Assembly: GCF_009806555.1 (NCBI RefSeq)
Contig: NZ_VUOK01000045.1
Span: forward strand, 112,576-176,575
DNA length: 64,000 bases
DNA from: Methylobacterium sp. 2A
GTDB lineage: Bacteria; Pseudomonadota; Alphaproteobacteria; Rhizobiales; Beijerinckiaceae
Direction: 5' to 3'
The notes beneath the pieces are model-generated. The model worked only from the letters and a program-made list of their open reading frames with translations. It made no database searches and had not been told where the DNA came from. Below, piece by piece: positions 31,787-40,346 of this stretch (positions within the stretch are counted from its first letter, which is position 1; every line of letters starts with the position of its first letter). Both the position numbers and the translations under genes were made by a program.

Positions 31787-33220
31787 TCATGCTTGCCTCC
31801 TGCGGCGCGGTGTAAGGCTGCGGTCCTCGATGACGACGCTGCCGTCGAGCGGGGGCATCCGCACCTTCTTGATGGCCTCTATGGCGGCCCCCATCTCGGG
31901 GCCGTCGCTGTAGCGGCCGAGCGTCAGCCCGGACCGCTTGTGGCCGACGATGGCCGCAATGAGGTCGCCCGGGACGGCCGCGCGCTCCATCTTCGTGATG
32001 AACCATCTTCTGAATGAATGAAAGTTGATTAGAGACCTTCTCTTGCCTTCCAGCTCATCACGAACCTTGATATCACGCGAATACTTGGTGAACCTCTTCG
32101 AATAATATGATGAACGCGGCTTGACCGAGGGAGGCTTGGGGGCCGGCCACTCGGGGAACAGGTCGTCGTCGGGCTTCTTGCCCTCGATGCGCCGGCGCAC
32201 GATCGGCAGCAGGTCCGGGTGGATCGGCACGTCGCGCGAAGACTTCTCCTTCTTCTGCGGCTTGAAGGTGAACCAGCCGTCGTCGCACTCGCCGACGCGC
32301 AGGTCGATCACCGCGTCGAGCCGGGCCCCGGTCAGGGCCGCCACCCACATGACGTCGAGCATGGACCTGCCCTCGGGCGGGTCGCCCATGAACAGGCGCT
32401 GCATCTCCGAGTCCGTGAACGCCCGCTCCTCCTCGTCGTGCGCGACCTTGTCCTTGGCGATCGTCAGGTCATGGAACGGGTTCCCCTTGGCGAAGCCCCG
32501 CTTCGACAGCCAAGACCAGTAGAACTTGAGCCTCCCGAAATACTTCGCGTTGGATCCCCACGCGAGCCCGGTGTAGGCGGGCATCTCGTCCATGTACCGG
32601 AGCGCGACGGGCCGGGTCACGTTCTCGATGAAGGGCTGGATCGGAGGGTTCCGGGTCGACAGCCAGTCCAGGAAAATCCCGAGCGCCCGCGGCTCGTCGA
32701 GCTTCGACCGGTCCGCGATCTTGAGCGTCCGCATGAACGACTCGTGGTGGTAGGCGATCGGCGTGCTCCCACGGACGATCTGCCGGTACTCCTCCGCCTC
32801 GGCCAGGGCCTCCTTCGTGGGGATGCGGATCTCGTCCGGGCCGAGCTCGGGGTTCCACACCGTCTTGTAGGTCGCCCCCTTGCTGAGGATCTTGTCGATG
32901 CGCTCGTTCATGCCCTGGCGGAGGAAGTGCTCCATGTCCTCGTCCGCGTCCTGCAGCATGCCCCGGACCTCCAGGGCCTCGGCGAGGAGGCTGTGCTTCT
33001 TGCCTCCGCGCGCCGTCCAGGCATCCTCGATCCGGCGCTTGAACTCGGCGATGACCTGCGGGGCGCGAGCCCTCGCGATGAGCAGGGACTGCGTGTCCAG
33101 CCCCTTGACGAGGCGCTGGCCGAGCTGGTCCTGGAGCTGCCGGGGGACCGCCATCGTCACGCGGTAGTACCCCTTATACTCGGCGAGGTAGCGCACGCCT
33201 GTGTTGGTTCTGCGGGGCAC
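31787..33220 (-). CDS. Tyrosine-recombinase integrase
   Basis: A 477-residue phage-type integrase. The N-terminal region resembles P4/DUF6538-type arm-binding domains (VRYLAEYKGYYRVTMAVPRQ, SLLIARARAPQVIAEFKRRI); a core-binding region is around 170-270. Catalytic motifs: ALTGARLDAVIDLR (Arg), NFHSFRRWFITKME (His-x-x-Arg), AIVGHKRSGLTLGRYSD (His and nucleophilic Tyr). The bases coding for residues around the HxxR box contain some A/T-rich codons. It is flanked on both sides by tRNA-like fragments and is expected to integrate and excise the element. Confidence 0.92.
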   Translation of the reverse strand: MPRRTNTGVRYLAEYKGYYRVTMAVPRQLQDQLGQRLVKGLDTQSLLIARARAPQVIAEFKRRIEDAWTARGGKKHSLLAEALEVRGMLQDADEDMEHFLRQGMNERIDKILSKGATYKTVWNPELGPDEIRIPTKEALAEAEEYRQIVRGSTPIAYHHESFMRTLKIADRSKLDEPRALGIFLDWLSTRNPPIQPFIENVTRPVALRYMDEMPAYTGLAWGSNAKYFGRLKFYWSWLSKRGFAKGNPFHDLTIAKDKVAHDEEERAFTDSEMQRLFMGDPPEGRSMLDVMWVAALTGARLDAVIDLRVGECDDGWFTFKPQKKEKSSRDVPIHPDLLPIVRRRIEGKKPDDDLFPEWPAPKPPSVKPRSSYYSKRFTKYSRDIKVRDELEGKRRSLINFHSFRRWFITKMERAAVPGDLIAAIVGHKRSGLTLGRYSDGPEMGAAIEAIKKVRMPPLDGSVVIEDRSLTPRRRRQA

Positions 33221-33332
33221 TGGATGGACGTCCTCGGGAGGGGGTTCGTACCGCAGTCGTACCGCTATCTCGAACCGCGATTCCGTGCAATCGCCGGGGC
33301 TTGCTTATCCTAGAATCGGTTAAGCGATGCTT

Positions 33333-33358
33333 GGGGTCTAATCCCTCCGTCTCCGCCA
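33333..33358 (+). other. Second tRNA-Ser 3'-end-like sequence, candidate attachment site
   Basis: GGGGTCTAATCCC followed by TCCGTCTCCGCCA resembles the last part of another tRNA-Ser (acceptor strand CGTCTCC, discriminator G, CCA) with an altered T loop. The bases before it do not fold as a tRNA. It lies 113 bases upstream of the integrase start. If this is the core, its orientation places the intact tRNA and the element to the left. Confidence 0.5.
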
Positions 33359-33888
33359 TAACGTTTCAACCCCGCCTAAAACATTGTGATCGTTGGATTT
33401 TTTCTGGGTCTATTTTGTGGTTTGCCCCCGATTTGTCCCCATGAAGCGGTGCCGGCTCCATCGATCAAAGGAGCGTCTGTATGAAGCAGCGGGTCTCGCC
33501 TCACAGCTGATTCGCTAGATGGGAAGGATCCCTCGTTCCTTCGATCCGATGTGTATCGGTCGGTTGTAAGGAACCACGCCGCGCGACACGTATCCCCGCG
33601 AAGCACCTGCCGCCGCCGATTGCGGAGGTCGAGGACGGTATGGTCCTCCCCATCCGAACGCGGAAATGAGAGGCGTGCCGTCCGTATGTCAGCGGACGAT
33701 CCATCGTCGCATCCCAGCGCCTTACCGGAAGCATGATCCGGCGAAGCCTGCCCGGCGGTCGCCGAGACCGTTATCGGGACGAGAATTGCTCTTCCGCTTC
33801 TGCCGAGGACGACAGCAATCGGGTGACGCGTGTCCCGAGGGAGATTGAGCTCCCCTCCTCCTTGCGGAACTATTCCTCAGGGTACGGA
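33359..33888. other. Non-coding stretch upstream of the ABC-3C-like module
   Basis: About 530 bases without a recognisable gene. It includes T-rich DNA at 33397-33420 and ordinary GC-rich DNA after 33450. An in-frame extension of the next gene back to 33733 is open but shows no conserved sequence. Confidence 0.5.
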
Positions 33889-35058
33889 ATGAATATCGCC
33901 TCGAAGCCAGCCGCGCACGCGGCGCCTGGCCAGTATCTCGGCTTCGCGCTCCAGCCAGTGCGGCTCTGCCATCATCTTCTGACGGCTCCACCGGGAGCGC
34001 TCGTCTCGCTCGAGCACCTCGACGATGTCGCCGTTCACTACCCGAATGGCTCGGTCCTGCTGGAGCAATGCAAGAGCGCCCTCAAGCAGAATCCGGTGTC
34101 CGATAGGGCGGCCGATCTCTGGAAGACCTTCTCGCATTGGTTCGAGGGATGCGGGCGTGGCGGCATCGACGTTCTGAAGGCGCGTTTCAGCCTCTACGTG
34201 GTGCCGACGCGGGCAGGAAAGCTGGTCCAGGCGCTTCACGAAGCCCGGACCGAAGAGGAGGCGGCTTCGATCGACGCGAAGGTCGGAAGACTGCTCGAGA
34301 ATTCCGCGACATCCGCCGCATGCGCATCGCATCTGAGAAGCTATCTGGCCGCTGACAAGAACCTTCGAGCATGCGTGATCGCTCGGTTCCGCCTGGAGAA
34401 CCGCGACCAGTCTCCCGTTTCGCCGTTGCTGAAACTCATCGAGGTGACGGTCCCGCCGGAACTCGCGTTGCCCATAGCCAGGAGCGCCATCGGCATAGCG
34501 AAGGAATTGGCCGACGAATTGATCCGTCAGGGCAAGCCGGCGATCATCGAAGGCGATGTCTACAAGCGCCAGTTTCGCTCCTTCGTTCGAAGGCACAACC
34601 TGCCAGACCTGCTGGTCTCCCTGGCGCCCAAGCCCGTGCCCGACGACATCGAAGCCGTACTGGCCGTCCGACCCACTTTCGTCCGCCAGCTCGAGATCAT
34701 CGATGTGGGGCTGGACGAGACGTCCCGTGCGGTAAGCGACTATCTACGAACGTCGGCGGACAAGACGATGTGGGCGGAACAAGGTCTCCTCTATCCCGGC
34801 AGCCTGGACCTTTGGGACGAAGATCTGATCAGGCGCCACTCCGCGATCCGCGGTGAGATAGAGGACACTCATACGGACCGAACCGGGGTGGTGCGAGGGC
34901 GTTTGGCCTATCGTCAAAGCAGTCGGATCGAGGCTGCGCTGGAGGGACGAGCCGTGCCGGGGCACTTCGTTCATGGGTGCCTCAACGCTCTCGCCGACGA
35001 CTTCCGCATAGGCTGGCATCCGGACTACGCGGCCCTGCTGCACTCTGACGGATCCTGA
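33889..35058 (+). CDS. ABC-3C-type effector with nuclease-like N-terminus
   Basis: A 389-residue protein. The segment GQYLGFALQPVRLCHHLLTA, SLEHLDDVAVHYPNGSVLLE-QCKSAL follows the PD-(D/E)xK-like scheme of Cap4/DUF4297 nucleases: Glu in the SLEH strand, Asp-Asp, then Glu-x-x-Lys/Gln-x-Lys. The rest (LWKTFSHWFEGCGRGG, LYVVPTRAGKLVQALHEART, YKRQFRSFVRRHNLP) and the HGCLNALADDFRIGWHPDY end resemble ABC-three-component system proteins. The family is predicted to destroy nucleic acid on infection. Its stop overlaps the next start (TGATG). It is more A/T-flexible in codon use than the island downstream. Confidence 0.65.
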   Translation: MNIASKPAAHAAPGQYLGFALQPVRLCHHLLTAPPGALVSLEHLDDVAVHYPNGSVLLEQCKSALKQNPVSDRAADLWKTFSHWFEGCGRGGIDVLKARFSLYVVPTRAGKLVQALHEARTEEEAASIDAKVGRLLENSATSAACASHLRSYLAADKNLRACVIARFRLENRDQSPVSPLLKLIEVTVPPELALPIARSAIGIAKELADELIRQGKPAIIEGDVYKRQFRSFVRRHNLPDLLVSLAPKPVPDDIEAVLAVRPTFVRQLEIIDVGLDETSRAVSDYLRTSADKTMWAEQGLLYPGSLDLWDEDLIRRHSAIRGEIEDTHTDRTGVVRGRLAYRQSSRIEAALEGRAVPGHFVHGCLNALADDFRIGWHPDYAALLHSDGS

Positions 35059-35561
35059 TGTCCTACCGCCGAGGCGCCGCGATTCCGGACGAGATCGGCA
35101 TCATCCATAACACCGCCCTGGGCGCATATGCCTTGTGGCGGTTCGGTGTCGGTCATCAGGATCAGTGCGGCTCGCCTCCCCTCGTCCCGTTATCGTTCCT
35201 CGTTCTCCCGATTGTTCTGCACAAGCCGACCGTGCGACACGTCGAATCGACTCGGACAGGTTCCGGCCTCGCCCTCTTCGCAGCGAAACTAGGCCAGGAA
35301 CGGGAGAACCTCCTTGCCGTCCACACGCGCGCCCTGGCCATGCGCGGATTGTCCCTGGAGGCCATCGGGGTGGCGGCAGCGACGGGCTTGGCCACACTCG
35401 ATCATGCGGAAGCACGCATGCGCTCGAACACAATCGGAATCCGGCGTCCCGACCTGCCTGTCGGCCTCAAACCTATCGCCTCGGCGGCGGAAAAGCTCGG
35501 CCATTGGTTTGCGATGGTGGGTCCGGCACAGGTCGGCACGCATCTGGCGGTGCGGTTCTGA
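35058..35561 (+). CDS. ABC-3C middle component
   Basis: A 167-residue protein: IGIIHNTALGAYALWRFGVG, PLVPLSFLVLPIVLHKPTVR, GSGLALFAAKLGQERENLLA, LATLDHAEARMRSN and ASAAEKLGHWFAMVGPAQVG. The layout NP/NTALG...W-x-F...PLxFLVLPI-x-LH...T-x-x-x-SGL...A-x-KLG-x-WF is that of the three-component-system middle protein that lies between effector and ATPase. The protein is probably an adaptor linking the ATPase to the effector. Coupled at both ends by TGATG overlaps. Confidence 0.65.
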   Translation: MSYRRGAAIPDEIGIIHNTALGAYALWRFGVGHQDQCGSPPLVPLSFLVLPIVLHKPTVRHVESTRTGSGLALFAAKLGQERENLLAVHTRALAMRGLSLEAIGVAAATGLATLDHAEARMRSNTIGIRRPDLPVGLKPIASAAEKLGHWFAMVGPAQVGTHLAVRF

Positions 35562-36723
35562 TGTATTTCCAACTGTCCAAGCTGATCCTTTGGCCCCGCG
35601 TACAGGCCCCGTTGCGCGAACTGAATTTCGAACTCGGTGCGATCAACGTCATCACCGGAGCGTCGAAGACGGGCAAGTCGGCCGTCATCCCGATCGTCGA
35701 CTACTGCCTCTGCGCAGAGAAGTGCGCGATCCCGGTCGGAACCATAAGGGAGCGATGTTCGTGGTTCGGCGTCGTGATCGAGACGCTCGAAGGCCGCAAG
35801 TTGCTCGCTCGGAGAGAACCGGGCGATCAGCAGAACACGGACGACATGTTCGTCCTCGAAGGACCCGAATTCGTGGTCCCGGCGCGTATCCCGGGAAAGA
35901 ACACGAACGTCGAGACGGTCAAGGCAATGCTCAATCGCCTCGCCGGCTTGACGGGCCTCGATTTCGAATCGGGGGGCGACGGCTCGTTCAAGGCGCGACC
36001 GAGTTTTGGGATCTGATGGCCTTCATCTTCCAGCCGCAGAACATCGTCGCCAACCCTGACGTGTTGTTCTTCAAGGCTGACACGTTCGAACACCGCGAGA
36101 AGCTCAAGACCATCTTTCCGTATGTGCTCGACGCGGTGACGGCGAAGGTTCTCATGGCACGCCACGATCTCGATCGAGCCATGCGGACGTTGCGGCGCAA
36201 GCAGAGCGAGCTTCGTGCCGTAGAGGGCGCCACAGGCGCTTGGCAGGCCGAGGCGCAGGCATGGCTGCGCGAAGCCGTCGAACTCGGACTTCTGCCCCCC
36301 GGTCCACCCCTTCCGACTGATTGGCCCCGGATCCTGGGTCTGCTGCGCCGCGTCGGGACCTCGTCGGCTCCGCCTAGGCCGGGCATGGCCGGCATGGACG
36401 CAACCCTGTCCCGGCTGGAGCGCCTCCGCCGGGAGGAGACGGCTTCGGCATCCCGGTTGGCCGAACATAGGCTTCGATTGAAGGAGATCACGCGGCTCAC
36501 GGAGAGCAGCGCGCTCTATGCGGATGCCTTGTTCATGCAGCGCGAACGGCTCGAGCTTTCGCGCTGGCTCCGAGCCCGTCTGGTTGATGAACCTTCCACG
36601 ACCCTCGCAGCGGCCGGAGCCGGGGGACGCGAGCAGATCGTCATGCTGTGCAATGCCCTCGACGGCATCGAGATCCAGCTGGGTGTGCTGGTAGCCGAAG
36701 TTTGTCGGCACACGTCCTTATAA
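35561..36723 (+). pseudogene. DUF3732/ABC-3C ATPase, frameshifted and truncated
   Basis: Begins MYFQLSKLILWPRVQAPLRE with a Walker A-like ITGASKTGKSAVIPIVDYCL (about residues 29-48). The frame breaks at 36004-36010: the first ends ARPSFGI-stop, the second continues DLMAFIFQPQNIVANPDVLF, FKADTFEHREKLKTIFPYVL and a coiled-coil region. One missing base restores the frame. The reading frame then ends at 36723 (VAEVCRHTSL), about 250 residues short of the usual ~640, so the Walker B and C-terminal ATPase half are missing. The module is probably non-functional unless completed in trans. Confidence 0.7.
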
Positions 36724-37428
36724 ATCCTTGATATCGCTAACCGCGGATCTCGGGTGTGCAGCGAGTGTGTCGGCCTCGGAGTGCAATGTTTGTCGGTCAA
36801 GCCGATGCAAAGCTCCCGCGAATCTTTTTGCTTCGCCTCGCACCGGACGCTGCGTGAAGAGGCAACAGCAATTTCCGGCGGTGTTTGAGTTGCCGCTTCA
36901 GTCTGAGCGAGCGGCCTGGAGAACCATCCGCGGCGTTCCAGGCGGCAAGGCTGGGTGGTTTCCAGACGGTCCGGTTTCGGGTGGCGGAATCCAAAAAGCA
37001 GGCGCTCAATCCCAGCGAACGTCCGACAGCTTTGCGCCCGGAGCGGACATCAATGCGGCTGGATCAGCAATCGGAGTCGCGCCAGCACCAGACTTCTGTG
37101 CAGGACGCCGGTAAGGTCGCTTATCACCACATAGCAGGGCTTTCGGGCGCTCGGCCTCTCATCCACGTGCCGTTTAGCGGCGGGAAGCCCGCAGGCGAGC
37201 CGGTCAACGTGCTGACCGCTTCTCAACGCCGACAAAAAAGCACAGGGACGCCTTGTGGGTGTGGCTCTCGACAGAACCAGGGTGTTGCTCATGACCGACC
37301 ACATGGGACGGGCGGAGTGGCGGATAAGTGGGGCGAACCCAACAAATTAGCCCCGACGTCGAAGGCCCGTCGAAGCCGCGAGGCGAGGCGCCGACCTGGG
37401 CGTGATGTCTGCCGGCCCATTCCAGCGC
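36724..37428. other. Gene-free junction region
   Basis: About 700 bases downstream of the truncated ATPase with no supported gene on either strand. Open frames here have no recognisable motifs or ribosome-binding sites. It marks the boundary between the defence-like module and the catabolic island, probably a deletion or recombination scar. Confidence 0.5.
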
Positions 37429-38124
37429 TTACTCCGCGTGAAACGTCGCGTAAGCCGAAACTGCCGCGCGGTCGGCGCGCAGGGCGTTGGTCGGCTCATC
37501 CGGGTCGGCATACCCCAGGGCCATCCCGCACACGATGGTTTCATCCTCCGGGATGCCGACCTCCCGCCGCACGATGGCCGGGTAGCTCGCAATGGCCGCC
37601 TGGGGGCAGGTGTCGAGCCCGGCACTGCGCGCCGCGATCATCAGGGTCTGAAGGAACATCCCGTAATCGAGCCAGCTGCCCTGCTCCAGGTCCTTATCGA
37701 TGGTGAAGATGAGACCGACAGGCGCGCCGAAGAACGTATAGTTGCGCCCACGCTGCCGAAGCGACCCCTCGTGATCGCCCCGCGCGACCCCGGCGAGTTC
37801 GTAGAGCCGCCAGCCGATCTCGCGGCGGCGCCCGAGATAGGGCTCGCGCCATCGGGTCGGGTAGTACTCGTATTCCCGCGCTTCCGGCTCGCCCGCGGAA
37901 TGGGCCGCAGTTAAGGCCTCGGTCAGGCGGGCGAGGGCCGGCCCGGTCAGCACGTGCAACTTCCAAGGCTGAATGTTGCTGCCACTCGGCGCTCGGCCCG
38001 CCAAGACGAGCAGGCGCTCGATCAGACCCTGCTCTACCGGCTGGTCGAGGAAGCCGCGCACACTGCGGCGGCTCTCAATCGCCTCCGCGACGCTGTCGAA
38101 CCCGTTGGGGACCTCATGCATCAA
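37429..38124 (-). CDS. Nitroreductase-family FMN oxidoreductase
   Basis: A 231-residue protein of the nitroreductase fold: EAIESRRSVRGFLDQPVEQG (N-terminal FMN phosphate contact with SRRSVR), LAGRAPSGSNIQPWKLHVLT (FMN contact), YTFFGAPVGLIFTIDKDLEQ, FLQTLMIAARSAGLDTCPQA and a C-terminal IVCGMALGYADPDEP. The family uses NAD(P)H to reduce nitroaromatics, quinones or enoates. It is last in a minus-strand series with the RraA-like pseudogene, MFS carrier and thiolase, so it may reduce an intermediate of that pathway. Confidence 0.88.
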   Translation of the reverse strand: MMHEVPNGFDSVAEAIESRRSVRGFLDQPVEQGLIERLLVLAGRAPSGSNIQPWKLHVLTGPALARLTEALTAAHSAGEPEAREYEYYPTRWREPYLGRRREIGWRLYELAGVARGDHEGSLRQRGRNYTFFGAPVGLIFTIDKDLEQGSWLDYGMFLQTLMIAARSAGLDTCPQAAIASYPAIVRREVGIPEDETIVCGMALGYADPDEPTNALRADRAAVSAYATFHAE

Positions 38125-38184
38125 ATGCCTCTCCCTGCTTCGGCCAGGTACCGCGGCACCCTAGGCGGCACCTCGCTTCGACAC

Positions 38185-38827
38185 CTATGGTGACGAGAGC
38201 GGCGGACACTTCTCCAAGCGCAGCGTCCAGAGCGTGTCGTGCAGCCAGTCCTGCCGCCCGGCTCCGCCGTCGATCCCGACCATGATGGCCTGCTCTAGGC
38301 GCAGTTTCGCCTGGGCGCGTTCGGTCAGCATCGGCACCTGTTCCTGCGGGAAGGCGACGAGGCCGTTCTCGTCCCCAACCAGCACATCGCCGGGGTTCAC
38401 AACGGCGCCGACGCAGACAGGCACGTTTAGCCGGACCGGCCCTGACTTGTAGGCCCCGGTGGACGAACCCAGGGGCATATCAGGGGAAGTCTCCCGTCGC
38501 GAAGCAAGCGGAATCGTGCATGGCGCCATTGATGACGAAACCCGCGCGGCCGCGGGACACCGCATAGGCGCGCATCAAGTCGCCCCAAAGTGCGTTGTTC
38601 AGGTCCCCGCCGCCACCGACGACGAGGACGTGTCCAAGCTTCATCAGGGTCATCGTCACGTGCATCCCGAGATTGTGTCCCGGACGGGTCATGATGGTGA
38701 GGGCGGTGCCGACAAGCTTGCCTTGCCCGTCGTAGCGGTGCGGCCCCACCATCTCGCCGAGCCGGTCCAGCGCATCGCTCGACATGGGGATCGGCAGGGC
38801 GATAAGGGCCCGCCACTCGTCCTGCAC
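38185..38827 (-). pseudogene. RraA-like / HMG-aldolase-family protein, frameshifted
   Basis: The first part reads LPIPMSSDALDRLGEMVGPH, TMTLMKLGHVLVVGGGGDLN, NALWGDLMRAYAVSRGRAGF, VINGAMHDSACFATGDFP. The continuation in another frame is DMPLGSSTGAYKSGPVRLNV, GAVVNPGDVLVGDENGLVAF. One extra G (plus strand, G4 at 38483-38486) causes the shift; removing it gives a normal ~210-residue protein. Family members are class II aldolases or oxaloacetate decarboxylases; the substrate here is unknown. Confidence 0.75.
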
Positions 38828-38896
38828 GAGGACGGCATCGGGTGCACCGCGACTATCGGATTCGACGTGTCCTTCGTTGCTTTGAGGCTTGTTCTG

Positions 38897-40264
38897 CTAA
38901 GCGGCGCGCCGCTCGATCGGGTCGATGATTGTCATCATGACGGTCAGCGCGACCAGCGAAGCGCCGCCGAGGAAGAGGAACACATGGTCCCAATCGGAGT
39001 GATCAAGGATCACCCCCGTGACGAACGGCAGGAGGGCGGCCCCGGCTTGACCACCGGTGTTCACCGCGGACACGGCCAGGGGATAGGCTTCCTTCGTGGT
39101 CAGCCCCGCCGGATATACGGTGAATGCCGAGTAGCCGAGGTTCAGCAGAAACCCGGTCAGCATGAGGAGGGCCGCCAGCGTTGGCGGATCGTTCGGGGGG
39201 TGCACCAGCGCGTACATCATGAACACCGTCGAGATGGTGCTGATGAGGATCGTCGGCTTGCGCCGCTTGGCCACGATCCGGTCCGAGAACCACCCGCCGA
39301 CGAGATTGCCGAGAACGCCACCGACGAATGGCGCCAAGGAGACGAAGCCGACATTCATGATCGAGAAATGCTTGACCGTGACCAAGTAGGTCGGCAGCCA
39401 CGATAGGATCACCGTGATGATCCCGCTCATCAGGAAGTATCCGGTCGCGAGGCCCCAGATGTGCGGGCTCGCGAAGGTCTCCCGGGCAGTGATGATTGGG
39501 CGGACGACCCGCGCCCGCACCAGCCGGTCGAGGCGGCCGATCCAGCGCGGTTCCGCCGCCGCAGTGGTGGTCTCGGGACTGGGGGCCGTGCGCGGGCCGG
39601 CCTGGATGTGGTTGGCCTCCCCTTCGGACACGAACTGGTTGCGCCCCGGATCGTCGGTTACCAGCCCAAACCAGAGGATCGAGAACACGATTCCCGGAAG
39701 CGTGCAGAAGTAGAAGACGTAGGGCCAGCCATAGGCCGTGATGATGACGGCCCCGATGGGTGGGACGAGGACAGGCCCGAACTTCGCCGCAGCGAGGAAG
39801 ATCCCGACGGCGGTGCCCTTCTCCTGTGGTGGAAACCACCGGTTGAGCATGGAGAGGATAGCCACCGGCAGGGGCGCCTCCGCGAGGCCGAGGGCGAGGC
39901 GGTTGGCCTTCATCGCGAAAGCGGAGCCGGCGGTGCCGAGAAGGCGCGTGAAAAGGGAGGTGAGCAGCATGAAGATCGGGAAGGTGCTGCGCACCCCGAA
40001 CCGCCGCACGAGGAAGCCCGAGGGGATCTGCGCGACGGAGTAACCTACGAAGAACAGGCTGATGACCGCGCCGGCCTCCGTGTTGGTCATGCCGAACTCG
40101 GCCTTCACGAACGGCAGCACGATGCCGACATTCGCCCTGTCGGCCGAGGCGAGGGTGTAGATCCCGAAGACTAGGACCATCAGAACCCAGCGGAACCGCG
40201 TGGTGCGCGCGCCCTCCGCTGCAGCCGTTCGTTTGAGGTCTCCTTCGGCGGCAACCTGCTGCAT
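38897..40264 (-). CDS. MFS transporter of the anion:cation symporter (ACS) type
   Basis: A 455-residue carrier with twelve predicted helices. ACS-family features: the first helix followed by ADRANVGIVLPFVKAEFGMT, GAVISLFFVGYSVAQIPSGF-LVRRFGVR (motif between helices 2 and 3), LGLAEAPLPVAILSMLNRWF-PPQEKG, and FYFCTLPGIVFSILWFGLVT before the long central loop. Such carriers take up organic anions such as glucarate, tartrate or phthalate with H+. It is co-directional with the thiolase and nitroreductase genes. Confidence 0.88.
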   Translation of the reverse strand: MQQVAAEGDLKRTAAAEGARTTRFRWVLMVLVFGIYTLASADRANVGIVLPFVKAEFGMTNTEAGAVISLFFVGYSVAQIPSGFLVRRFGVRSTFPIFMLLTSLFTRLLGTAGSAFAMKANRLALGLAEAPLPVAILSMLNRWFPPQEKGTAVGIFLAAAKFGPVLVPPIGAVIITAYGWPYVFYFCTLPGIVFSILWFGLVTDDPGRNQFVSEGEANHIQAGPRTAPSPETTTAAAEPRWIGRLDRLVRARVVRPIITARETFASPHIWGLATGYFLMSGIITVILSWLPTYLVTVKHFSIMNVGFVSLAPFVGGVLGNLVGGWFSDRIVAKRRKPTILISTISTVFMMYALVHPPNDPPTLAALLMLTGFLLNLGYSAFTVYPAGLTTKEAYPLAVSAVNTGGQAGAALLPFVTGVILDHSDWDHVFLFLGGASLVALTVMMTIIDPIERRAA

Positions 40265-40346
40265 GGCCTTCCTCCCAATACAGCCGGCCGCATCTTGTGA
40301 GCGGTCCGGCCCGGTTCGGTGCCCCGCCTTTTGCGGTAACGCCGTC

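Noticed and set aside
31743..32006. 87-codon minus-strand frame beginning inside the integrase
   Set aside because: Out of frame with the integrase and crosses the tRNA-like fragment; no coding features.
33333..33358. Complete tRNA-Ser or tmRNA gene
   Set aside because: Only the 3' end is present; the preceding 80 bases do not form D or anticodon arms.
36728..37706. Plus-strand frames (128 and 273 codons) and a minus-strand frame (84 codons) in the junction region
   Set aside because: No ribosome-binding sites or motifs; parts are antisense to the nitroreductase; likely a recombination scar.
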